Part shown: positions 6,871-14,088 of the stretch, piece after piece
Layout of the letters: each line of letters begins with the position of its first letter
Numbering within the stretch: the first letter of the stretch is position 1
Assembly (NCBI GenBank): GCA_963599255.1
Contig: CAVBWS010000034.1
Location: 1-22,990 of the forward strand
Length of the DNA stretch: 22,990 nt
Origin: RGIG5612 sp963599255
GTDB lineage: Bacteria > Bacillota > Clostridia > Lachnospirales > Lachnospiraceae
Reading direction: 5' to 3'
Notes under the pieces: model-generated
Told to the model about the DNA's origin: nothing
What the model saw: the letters and a program-made list of their open reading frames with translations, nothing else
Databases searched by the model: none
Program-made: the position numbers and the translations under genes

Positions 6871-8619
6871 ATGGCTAATGTTAATATAAAATTTAATGGA
6901 AGAGAATACTCTGTTACCAAGGGAATTACTATTCTTGCTGCAGCTCATGAAACACAAAGATCAAAGCAGGAATTCAGGCAGGTATGGATCCCAACATTGT
7001 ATTATCTCAAAGGAGTAAATGATATAGATGAAAGCGGTGTCTGCATAGTAGAAGCAGACGGAGAAATCGTTAATGCGTCTGTTGCCAGGGTTTATGATGG
7101 CATGAATATCGAGACCATGACAGATAAGGTTGTAGGTCTGAGAAAAGATGCTTTATCCAAAATTTTAAGCAAACATCATAAAGATTGCATCAATTGCATG
7201 CGTTCTGAAACCTGTGAACTTCAGAATTTGTTGCATGAATACGGATTCAGAGACGAACCGGATCTGCCGAAGGAAGATTTAGAAGAGTTGGATACTTCAT
7301 CAATAGTTCTTGTCAGGGATAATAATAAATGTATCAGATGCAAGAGATGCATTAATGTATGTGCCAAAAAGCAGGCAGTTTCCGCGATTGCTGCTACAGG
7401 AACAGGACTTGACGCAAGTATTAAGCCGTCATCACCAATGGGTCTTGCAGCTGCAAGCTGTGTAAATTGCGGACAGTGCGTTGCTGTCTGTCCGGTGGGA
7501 GCCTTATATGAGAAAAATTCAATAAATGATGTAAAAAAGGCTATAGCAGATCCTGAGAAATTCGTGGTTGCTCAGGTTGCACCGGCTGTCAGAGTGTCTA
7601 TCGGTGAAAGCTACGGATTTCCTGTAGGAATTGATTTTGAAGGCAGACTTTCGGCAGCCATCAGAGAACTGGGATTTGATAAGGTATTTGATACAAAATT
7701 CTCAGCCGATCTGTGCATAGCAGAGGAGGCAAATGAATTTATTGACAGAATTCAAAATGATGGTGTTCTTCCGCTTATCACATCCTGCTGTCCTGGCTGG
7801 GTAAAATATGCCGAGCATTTCTATCCGGATATGTTAGATAATATTTCAAGCTGCAAATCGCCTCAGCAGATGATGGGAGCAGTGATCAAATCATATTGCG
7901 CCAAAAAGTTCAATTTGTCAGAAAAAGATATTGTGGTTGTAAGTGTTATGCCATGTACAGCTAAAAAGTTTGAAATCACAAGAGATTATGAAGCAGGCAC
8001 TGGAGTTAGGGACGTTGATTATGTCCTTACAACAAATGAGCTGGGAAAAATGCTTAAGGATGCTGAGATTCAGCTTGCTGCATTTGCAAATGAGCCTTTT
8101 GATGAACCTGTTGGTGAAGGAACAGGAGCCGGTGTTATATTCGGTGTTACAGGCGGAGTAATGGAAGCTGCACTTCGTACAGCTGTGGAAAAAATAACAG
8201 GAAATGTTTTGGAAGATCTGGAATTCACAGATGTAAGAGGACTGACGGGTGTAAAGGAAGCTTCATACGAAGTTAACGGAACAGATATAAAAGTAGCTGT
8301 TGTGTCAGGACTTGCCAATGCAAATATGCTGTTGTCTCGTGTAAAAAGCGGTGAAGCAGATTATCAATTTATTGAGATCATGGCATGTCCTGGGGGTTGC
8401 ATTAATGGCGGAGGACAGCCTCATCATACTGCCGGAGAACTTGTTAACTGCAATGTATTGGAAAAACGATCACAAGCATTATATAAGAATGATCTAAACA
8501 GCAGTGTTCGAAAATCCCATGAAAATCCGGCAGTTATAAAATTATATAATGAATACCTGGGACATCCGGGAAGCGAAGAGGCACATAAACTTCTTCATAC
8601 AAAATATATTACAAGATAG
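6871..8619 (+). CDS. [FeFe] hydrogenase, CpI-like monomer with degenerate N-terminal [2Fe-2S] domain
   Basis: A 582-residue enzyme interconverting 2H+ + 2e- and H2. H-cluster loops are intact: TSCCPGW (304-310), MPCTAKKFE (360-368), and EIMACPGGCINGGGQP (502-517). With a constant +7 offset from Clostridium pasteurianum CpI, ligands C307, C362, C506, C510, relay C306, proton-path E286/E289/S326 and M360/M504/K365 are all present. The His-ligated cluster (H102, C106, C109, C115) and two [4Fe-4S] sets (C154/157/160/164; C197/200/203/207) are intact. The N-terminal ferredoxin fold remains, but the ligand positions read Y44, S55, C58, S70, so three of four Cys are lost and no [2Fe-2S] cluster is expected. 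No HydB/HydC-type genes adjoin, so an NADH-bifurcating complex is unlikely. AGGAGG at 6859-6864 precedes the ATG. Confidence 0.93.
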   Translation: MANVNIKFNGREYSVTKGITILAAAHETQRSKQEFRQVWIPTLYYLKGVNDIDESGVCIVEADGEIVNASVARVYDGMNIETMTDKVVGLRKDALSKILSKHHKDCINCMRSETCELQNLLHEYGFRDEPDLPKEDLEELDTSSIVLVRDNNKCIRCKRCINVCAKKQAVSAIAATGTGLDASIKPSSPMGLAAASCVNCGQCVAVCPVGALYEKNSINDVKKAIADPEKFVVAQVAPAVRVSIGESYGFPVGIDFEGRLSAAIRELGFDKVFDTKFSADLCIAEEANEFIDRIQNDGVLPLITSCCPGWVKYAEHFYPDMLDNISSCKSPQQMMGAVIKSYCAKKFNLSEKDIVVVSVMPCTAKKFEITRDYEAGTGVRDVDYVLTTNELGKMLKDAEIQLAAFANEPFDEPVGEGTGAGVIFGVTGGVMEAALRTAVEKITGNVLEDLEFTDVRGLTGVKEASYEVNGTDIKVAVVSGLANANMLLSRVKSGEADYQFIEIMACPGGCINGGGQPHHTAGELVNCNVLEKRSQALYKNDLNSSVRKSHENPAVIKLYNEYLGHPGSEEAHKLLHTKYITR

Positions 8620-8630
8620 GGGAATTTATA

Positions 8631-10412
8631 ATGAGCAAGTATAAGGAATTTAAGGAATACACGGCTCCTGTACTGTACCATGATATGGTAAGCAAAAAAG
8701 ATGTATATGTTGAAATGCGAGACGGTGAGAAGTTATGCATTGACATATATATTCCTGATGGAGAAGGACCATTTCCGGCACTTTTGTCCTTTGGACAGCA
8801 CAACAAGGATCTGCTTGATGCGGATTACACGGCTTCTATGCCTTCTCAGCCAGCATGGTCACATTTTTGGTTTGGTAATATCGAATCAGGCGATACAAAA
8901 TTTATAACCTCCAGAGGTTATGTTCATGTAATTGCCCAGGCAAGGGGTGCCGGAAAATCAGGCCACGGAACAGCCTTAGATGCCAGATGGGATCATTATG
9001 ACTTAATAGAATGGATGGCTGAACAGGAGTGGTGTGACGGCAATATAGGCATGTGCGGACTTTCTAATTTTGGACTTAATCAGATCATGGCTGCATTAAG
9101 CCAGCCGCCGCATCTTAAAGCCATATTCCCGTTGGATCCGGGCTCTTTCTATGGATTTTTCAGAGAAATACATTTGGGCGGAGTATTTAATACTTTATTT
9201 TATCATTTGGATCACATGAGTGTAGATCATATGGTAAGAAGCACGCCTCCGGAGCTTCCGGAAAATGAGCAGGCTCTATGGGAACAGGCGATGAATAATC
9301 CGGATTATAAAATGTATAAAAATATTTATAATATCCTTACTCAAAAAGGACAGTCTAACCCTTTAGGCTTATTCTATCCGGGACTGCTTTATCCTTATGA
9401 CGTTCCGGCTCAGTGGCAGCCAATGGCTGAAATGAAAAAGAAAACTATAAATATTCCTGTTTACACAGGCTCTGGTCAATATGCTATCGATTATCATTTC
9501 CATTGGCAGGGCGCACAGAATTTATTTGAAGAATTGGAAAATGCACCTAAGAAAATGCTGCTGACAGGTCCGGCACATCAGGAACGTCCATACCATAATC
9601 TGGCAATTCATAACGAAATGATGAAATGGTACGATTACTGGTTAAAGGGCATAGATACCGGTGTAATGGATGAACCGCCGGTAAGATACTGGGTTACAGG
9701 TGAAAATAAGTGGAGATATGCAGACAATTGGCCTGTACCGGAAACATGCTGGACACCGCTTTATTTTGACAGTTGGGAGAGATTACGTACTGACCCAATC
9801 GATCCGGATGCATTTGACGGTTCAGATGAACCGGATGCATTTGTTCAGATGCAGCCAACTCTTACAAACAAGATAGAAAAGATAAGATATATGACAGATC
9901 CGCTGCCGGATGATGTAACGATAGTCGGACCTATTTCAGCAAAATTCTGGGCTTCATTAGACAGTGATGATACTAACTGGTTTGTAACTCTTAAAGATTT
10001 AGGTCCTGATTGTTCGGACAGAACCGGACGAAAAGGGGAGTGGGAGATTCCTGAATTGCCGGAAAAATATCTTACAAAGGGAATGCTTAAGGCTTCAATG
10101 CGAGAATTAGACGAAGAAAGATCTAAGCCATACAGACCATGGCATAAACTAACTAAGGAAGCAGAGAAAAAGGTCGTTCCGGGTGAAATCAACGAATACA
10201 ATGTTGAAGTTATGTCTGTATGCCATACATTTAAAGCAGGACATAGAATATGTGTAGAGATTTCGTGTCTTGACCTGCCTGACGGAGCATGCTGTGTATG
10301 TGATACAGAATATATCCCGTATCATATCTGCAGAAATGCAACGGTTCTTCATAAGATATACAGAGACGGTAAACATCCGTCAAGAATATTACTTCCTGTT
10401 ATTCCTAAATAA
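8631..10412 (+). CDS. CocE/NonD-family (X-Pro dipeptidyl-peptidase-like) serine hydrolase
   Basis: A 593-residue cytosolic hydrolase, the last gene of the operon, 11 bases after the hydrogenase stop, with GGGG (8619-8622) as RBS. The N-terminal alpha/beta-hydrolase domain has 'DVYVEMRDGEKLCIDIYIP' (24-42), ARGAGKSG (104-111) and nucleophile elbow GLSNFG (143-148, S145). The usual acylase motif is GxSYxG, so Asn replaces the common Tyr. H316 in GPAHQERP is the likely catalytic His; D287 is a possible acid. The C-terminal jelly-roll domain (about 350-593) shows AGHRICVEIS (536-545) and HPSRILLPVIP (582-592), a family signature. Relatives include cocaine esterase and cephalosporin/glutaryl acylases, so ester or amide hydrolysis is expected. 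Residues 531-567 hold seven cysteines, which is unusual. I infer it liberates or finishes the substrate of the flavoprotein. Confidence 0.85.
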   Translation: MSKYKEFKEYTAPVLYHDMVSKKDVYVEMRDGEKLCIDIYIPDGEGPFPALLSFGQHNKDLLDADYTASMPSQPAWSHFWFGNIESGDTKFITSRGYVHVIAQARGAGKSGHGTALDARWDHYDLIEWMAEQEWCDGNIGMCGLSNFGLNQIMAALSQPPHLKAIFPLDPGSFYGFFREIHLGGVFNTLFYHLDHMSVDHMVRSTPPELPENEQALWEQAMNNPDYKMYKNIYNILTQKGQSNPLGLFYPGLLYPYDVPAQWQPMAEMKKKTINIPVYTGSGQYAIDYHFHWQGAQNLFEELENAPKKMLLTGPAHQERPYHNLAIHNEMMKWYDYWLKGIDTGVMDEPPVRYWVTGENKWRYADNWPVPETCWTPLYFDSWERLRTDPIDPDAFDGSDEPDAFVQMQPTLTNKIEKIRYMTDPLPDDVTIVGPISAKFWASLDSDDTNWFVTLKDLGPDCSDRTGRKGEWEIPELPEKYLTKGMLKASMRELDEERSKPYRPWHKLTKEAEKKVVPGEINEYNVEVMSVCHTFKAGHRICVEISCLDLPDGACCVCDTEYIPYHICRNATVLHKIYRDGKHPSRILLPVIPK

Positions 10413-10488
10413 AATCGGTGGAATATTAAGAAAGGACTTCTGGTGAAAGCTGTCTAAAGCAAGTCACCTAAAGGTATAATTCTGCTAT

Positions 10489-10533
10489 ATCGCAACCACT
10501 GCATAAGTCAGTGGTTGCGATTTCTCTCAGTTT
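10489..10533 (+). terminator. Intrinsic terminator of the ferredoxin-flavoprotein-hydrogenase-hydrolase operon
   Basis: ATCGCAACCACTG (10489-10501) pairs perfectly with CAGTGGTTGCGAT (10509-10521) across a 7-base loop, followed by a pyrimidine-rich TTCTCTC and then TTTATT. The U-tract is imperfect but the 13-bp stem is strong. It lies 76 bases after the hydrolase stop and closes the operon. Confidence 0.82.
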
Positions 10534-10623
10534 ATTAACTTTCAATACTAAAGTCAAAATAAATAAAAGAAGCTAAAAACAGTTAGTCTATCTGAAGCTT
10601 TATGCTATTTCGTAAAAAAATAG

Positions 10624-10667
10624 GTTAAAAAATAGAGCTGCCGCACTAACTTATGTAGTGTGACAGC
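10624..10667 (-). terminator. Intrinsic terminator of recA
   Basis: Read on the minus strand, GCTGTCACACTA (10667-10656) pairs with TAGTGCGGCAGC (10648-10637) with one G-U pair and one mismatch, across a 7-base loop. It is followed by TCTATTTTTTAAC. It ends 47 bases or more beyond the recA stop. Confidence 0.8.
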
Positions 10668-10713
10668 CCATATTCAATAATGTCGAATTTACAGAAAAAC
10701 TTTACGCTATATG

Positions 10714-11811
10714 TTAATCTAAATCCAGATCATCAGGATTGGTTTCAGCCAAACCATATGCTGCAAGAAAATCATCTTCTGAATTGTTAGGCGTATCAGG
10801 GGTTTCATCTTCAATAGGTCCGTTAAATCCCATCTTGTCACGAACTGCCTTATCGAGCACAGCGAAGAATTCAGGATTAGACTTAATATAGTTTTTCGCA
10901 TTTTCACGACCCTGGCCAATCTTCTCACCATTATATGAAAACCATGCTCCGGATTTATTGATTATATCGAACTTAACAGCCATATCCAGGATGTCGCCTA
11001 CAGCTGAGATACCTTCACCAAATATAATGTCGAATTCAGCCTCTCTGAACGGCGGTGCAACCTTGTTCTTAACAACCTTGGCTCTTACCCTATTGCCGAT
11101 AACATCTCCGGCCTGCTTGATAGATTCAATTCTTCTTATGTCAATTCTTACAGATGCATAGAACTTAAGAGCTCTGCCTCCTGTGGTGGTCTCTGACGGG
11201 CCGTAAAATACTCCGATTTTTTCACGAAGCTGGTTGATAAAGATAATAGAGCAGCCTGTTTTATTAGCAACGGCAGTTAATTTTCTTAAAGCCTGACTCA
11301 TAAGTCTGGCCTGTGCACCTACGGTAGCTTCGCCCATCTCGCCTTCAATCTCGTGCTTAGGAACAAGTGCTGCTACAGAGTCTACTACAATAATGTCAAC
11401 TGCACCGGAACGAACCATTGTCTCGCAGATCTCTAATCCCTGTTCACCGTAGTCAGGCTGTGAGATATACAGATTATCAACATCAACCCCTATATCTCTG
11501 GCATATTTAGGATCAAGAGCATGCTCTGCATCTATGAATCCGGCGATTCCTCCGGACTTCTGAACCTCTGCAACAATATGAAGAGCAAGAGTTGTTTTGC
11601 CGCTGGCTTCCGGTCCGTAGATCTCAATGATCCTTCCCTTAGGAATACCGCCTACTCCCAGAGCCTTATCAAGACTGATGGAACCGGTAGGGATCGTATC
11701 CACATCCATGGCACTCTTATCACCCAGTTTCATTACTGAACCCTTGCCGTAGTCCTTCTCGATTTTGCTTATTGCTGCTTCCAATGCTTTTTTCTTTTCA
11801 CTATTATCCAT
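10714..11811 (-). CDS. recA: Recombinase RecA
   Basis: A 365-residue RecA, full length for the family. It binds ssDNA, drives homologous strand exchange and stimulates LexA self-cleavage. Visible marks: N-terminal KALEAAISKIEKDYGKGSVMKLG (7-29 region), Walker A GPEASGKT (66-73), Walker B region 'VDIIVVDSVAALVP', the L2 segment 'INQLREKIGV..GPSETTTGGRALKFYASVR', and an acidic tail ending DDLDLD. AAGGAG lies just upstream of ATG 11811-11809. It is monocistronic, with its own LexA-type operator, promoter and terminator, and is divergent from the EF-G-like gene. Confidence 0.98.
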   Translation of the reverse strand: MDNSEKKKALEAAISKIEKDYGKGSVMKLGDKSAMDVDTIPTGSISLDKALGVGGIPKGRIIEIYGPEASGKTTLALHIVAEVQKSGGIAGFIDAEHALDPKYARDIGVDVDNLYISQPDYGEQGLEICETMVRSGAVDIIVVDSVAALVPKHEIEGEMGEATVGAQARLMSQALRKLTAVANKTGCSIIFINQLREKIGVFYGPSETTTGGRALKFYASVRIDIRRIESIKQAGDVIGNRVRAKVVKNKVAPPFREAEFDIIFGEGISAVGDILDMAVKFDIINKSGAWFSYNGEKIGQGRENAKNYIKSNPEFFAVLDKAVRDKMGFNGPIEDETPDTPNNSEDDFLAAYGLAETNPDDLDLD

Positions 11812-11832
11812 TTCTATCTCCTTTAGCCAGAT

Positions 11833-11848
11833 ACGAACTAATGTTCGT
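11833..11848. promoter_or_regulatory. LexA (SOS) operator of recA
   Basis: ACGAAC TAAT GTTCGT is a perfect palindrome matching the Gram-positive consensus CGAACN4GTTCG (core 11834-11847). It begins 4 bases downstream of the recA -10, so LexA bound here would cover the transcription start. It shows that recA is under SOS control. Confidence 0.92.
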
Positions 11849-11852
11849 TTTC

Positions 11853-11881
11853 ATGTTATAATAATCATGTTTCTTTGTCAA
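11853..11881 (-). promoter_or_regulatory. Sigma-A promoter of recA
   Basis: On the minus strand: TTGACA (11881-11876), a 17-base spacer, then TAACAT (11858-11853). The predicted start falls inside the LexA operator at 11833-11848. Confidence 0.75.
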
Positions 11882-11925
11882 TATAAATATTTTTTTGCCT
11901 GACATACAAATATTTTTTGTACAAC

Positions 11926-11954
11926 TTGAAAACAATGCTTTTTTCTAGTAAAAT
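11926..11954 (+). promoter_or_regulatory. Sigma-A promoter of the EF-G-like gene
   Basis: TTGAAA (11926-11931), a 17-base spacer (11932-11948), then TAAAAT (11949-11954), with the EF-G-like ATG 42 bases downstream of the -10. The good spacing and location support it; it probably drives the downstream flavoprotein genes as well. Confidence 0.7.
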
Positions 11955-11995
11955 TTCATAGAAAACATTTGAAATAATTTTTGGAGGTATTTTTC

Positions 11996-14083
11996 ATGAA
12001 TGTTTATAAAACTGAAGACATCAGAAACGTCGTATTATTGGGACATGGCGGTTCTGGTAAGTCAACATTAGCAGAGGCAATGGCTTATTCATCGGGTGTT
12101 ATTTCCAGAATGGGAAATATTAATGATGGCAATACTATTTCGGACTTCGACAAAGAAGAGATTAAGAGAAAATTCTCGATTAATTCAACTGTGATCCCGG
12201 TTGAATTTGATGGCGTAAAAATTAATATTCTGGACACACCGGGCTACTTTGATTTTGTAGGAGCTATCAATGACGGACTCAGCGTATGTGATGGAGCAGT
12301 TATTGTAGTTAATGCTAAGTCAGGAGTGGAGGTTGGTGCTGTTAAGGCATGGGCATTTTGTGAAAAATTCGATGTTCCTAGAATTATATATGTTTCAGGT
12401 ATGGACGATCCTAATGCAGATTACATTAAGATCACTCAGGATTTAAGAGCTAAATTCGGTATCAAGATTGCACCGTTCCAGATTCCTATCAAGGAAAATG
12501 GCGAGCTGAAGGGCTTCGTAGATGTAATTAAGAAACAGGCATTTTTATATAAAGAAGACGGTACATTCGAAGAATGTGCTATTCCTGCAGACCTTCAGTC
12601 AGATACAGACAATGTACGTGAGGGTGTTATGGAAAGTATTGCCGGTACTTCTGAGGAGCTTATGGAGAAATTCTTCGCAGGTGAAGAGTTCACAGAGGAG
12701 GAGATCATCTCAACACTTCATGCGTCAGTGACAACCGGCGACTGCGTTCCTGTTCTGGTCGGTGCTTCTACTAAGAACTTTGGCGCTGCCAGCCTTATGA
12801 GAGCCATCAGAAAATATCTGCCATGCCCGGCTGATTCACCAACGCTTAAGACCGGTAATGACCTTAAGAATGATACAATATTTGAAAGCAAATGTGATCC
12901 TGAAGGACCTCTTGCAGCATATGTATTTAAGACGATCATGGATCCGTTCATCGGTAAATATTCATTGGTTAAGGTTTATTCAGGCGTTCTTAAAGCTGAT
13001 GATACCTTATATAATGCAGAGACAGATCAGAGTGAGAAGATTGCTAAGCTCTATATCATGAGAGGCAAGAATGTAGAAGAGATCAAGGAACTTCAGCCTG
13101 GTGATATCGGAGCAATAGGTAAGCTTGAATCAGCTAAAACAGGAGATACATTATGCCGCAAGGAATATCCGATCTCTCTGTATAAATTCGTATATGCTAA
13201 ACCATATACATACAAGAAGTATTATGCTGCAACTAAAGGTGAGGAAGATAAGATCTCTCAGGCACTGGCTAAGTTATGTGCAGAGGATAAGACTCTTAAG
13301 GTTGTGTCAGATGAAGAAAATAAGCAGAGCCTTATCTACGGAATCGGCGATCAGCAGCTGGATGTTGTTGCATCTAAGATGAAGGAAAAGTACAAAGTTG
13401 AAATCGTACTTGATAAACCTGCATTCCCGTTCCGAGAGACAATCAAGAAGTCAGCAGAGGTTGAAGGCAAGCACAAGAAGCAGTCTGGCGGTCACGGACA
13501 GTATGGTCATGTTAAGATGATCTTCGAGCCGTCTAACGATCTTGAGACACCTTATGTATTCGAAGAGAAGATTTTCGGAGGATCTGTTCCTAAGAACTTC
13601 TTCCCGGCTGTTGAGAAGGGTATTCAGGAATGTGTTCAGAGAGGCCCTCTGGCAAATTATCCTGTAGTAGGCGTCAAGGCAACTCTTATTGATGGATCTT
13701 ATCATCCGGTTGACTCTAATGAAATGTCCTTCAAGATGGCTGCAACTCTGGCATTTAAGAAGGGCTTCTTAGAAGCAGGACCTATTCTCCTGGAGCCGAT
13801 CGCATCACTTAAGGTTACTGTTCCTAATGAGTTTACGGGTGATGTTATGGGCGACCTAAACAAGAGAAGAGGACGTGTACTCGGTATGAATCCTACAGAT
13901 CTCGGAAGAACGATCATTGAAGCAGATATCCCGATGTCAGAGCTCTACGGATACAACACAGACCTTCGTTCTATGACAGGCGGATATGGCGATTTTGAAT
14001 ACGAATTCTCACGTTATGAGCAGGCTCCGGCTGATGTTCAGCAGAGAGAGGTAGCTGCTCGTCAGACAAAGGATGAAGAATAA
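11996..14083 (+). CDS. EF-G-family translational GTPase paralogue (EF-G2-like)
   Basis: A 695-residue GTPase with the full EF-G architecture: G domain, domain II (about 305-390), and domains III-V ending in 'SMTGGYGDFEYEFSRYEQAP'. G1 is GHGGSGKST (16-24), G2 threonine T47 in DGNTISDFD, and G3 DTPG (80-83). G4 is SGMD (134-137) instead of the near-universal NKxD that reads guanine. The G1 region 'NVVLLGHGGSGKSTL' is typical of EF-G paralogues rather than str-operon FusA, which usually has 'AHIDAGKTT'. The role may be translocation, recycling or a specialised ribosome function; ribosomal protection cannot be excluded. ATG 11996 lies 8 bases after GGAGG (11983-11987); the TTG at 11981 overlaps that RBS. 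The stop is 5 bases before the next start. Confidence 0.88.
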   Translation: MNVYKTEDIRNVVLLGHGGSGKSTLAEAMAYSSGVISRMGNINDGNTISDFDKEEIKRKFSINSTVIPVEFDGVKINILDTPGYFDFVGAINDGLSVCDGAVIVVNAKSGVEVGAVKAWAFCEKFDVPRIIYVSGMDDPNADYIKITQDLRAKFGIKIAPFQIPIKENGELKGFVDVIKKQAFLYKEDGTFEECAIPADLQSDTDNVREGVMESIAGTSEELMEKFFAGEEFTEEEIISTLHASVTTGDCVPVLVGASTKNFGAASLMRAIRKYLPCPADSPTLKTGNDLKNDTIFESKCDPEGPLAAYVFKTIMDPFIGKYSLVKVYSGVLKADDTLYNAETDQSEKIAKLYIMRGKNVEEIKELQPGDIGAIGKLESAKTGDTLCRKEYPISLYKFVYAKPYTYKKYYAATKGEEDKISQALAKLCAEDKTLKVVSDEENKQSLIYGIGDQQLDVVASKMKEKYKVEIVLDKPAFPFRETIKKSAEVEGKHKKQSGGHGQYGHVKMIFEPSNDLETPYVFEEKIFGGSVPKNFFPAVEKGIQECVQRGPLANYPVVGVKATLIDGSYHPVDSNEMSFKMAATLAFKKGFLEAGPILLEPIASLKVTVPNEFTGDVMGDLNKRRGRVLGMNPTDLGRTIIEADIPMSELYGYNTDLRSMTGGYGDFEYEFSRYEQAPADVQQREVAARQTKDEE

Positions 14084-14088
14084 AATAA

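Larger units (their letters stand above)
10413..10713. other. Convergent intergenic region holding two terminators
   Basis: Besides the two terminators listed separately (10489-10533 and 10624-10667), this 301-base gap has one weak hairpin with GGTGA (10442-10446) pairing TCACC (10464-10468). I see no ORF with an RBS, no RNA gene and no recombination site. The two hairpins serve the two converging transcription units. Confidence 0.6.

Noticed and set aside
6871..8619. Hydrogenase as the catalytic subunit of an NADH-dependent electron-bifurcating HydABC complex.
   Set aside because: No NuoE- or NuoF-like genes adjoin and the N-terminal [2Fe-2S] ligands are lost. The neighbours are a ferredoxin and a flavoprotein of another family.
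10413..10713. The palindromes between the hydrolase and recA as attC-like or mobile-element ends.
   Set aside because: Each hairpin is positioned just past a gene end in the correct orientation with a T-rich tail, so terminators explain them. No transposase or target-site duplication is seen.
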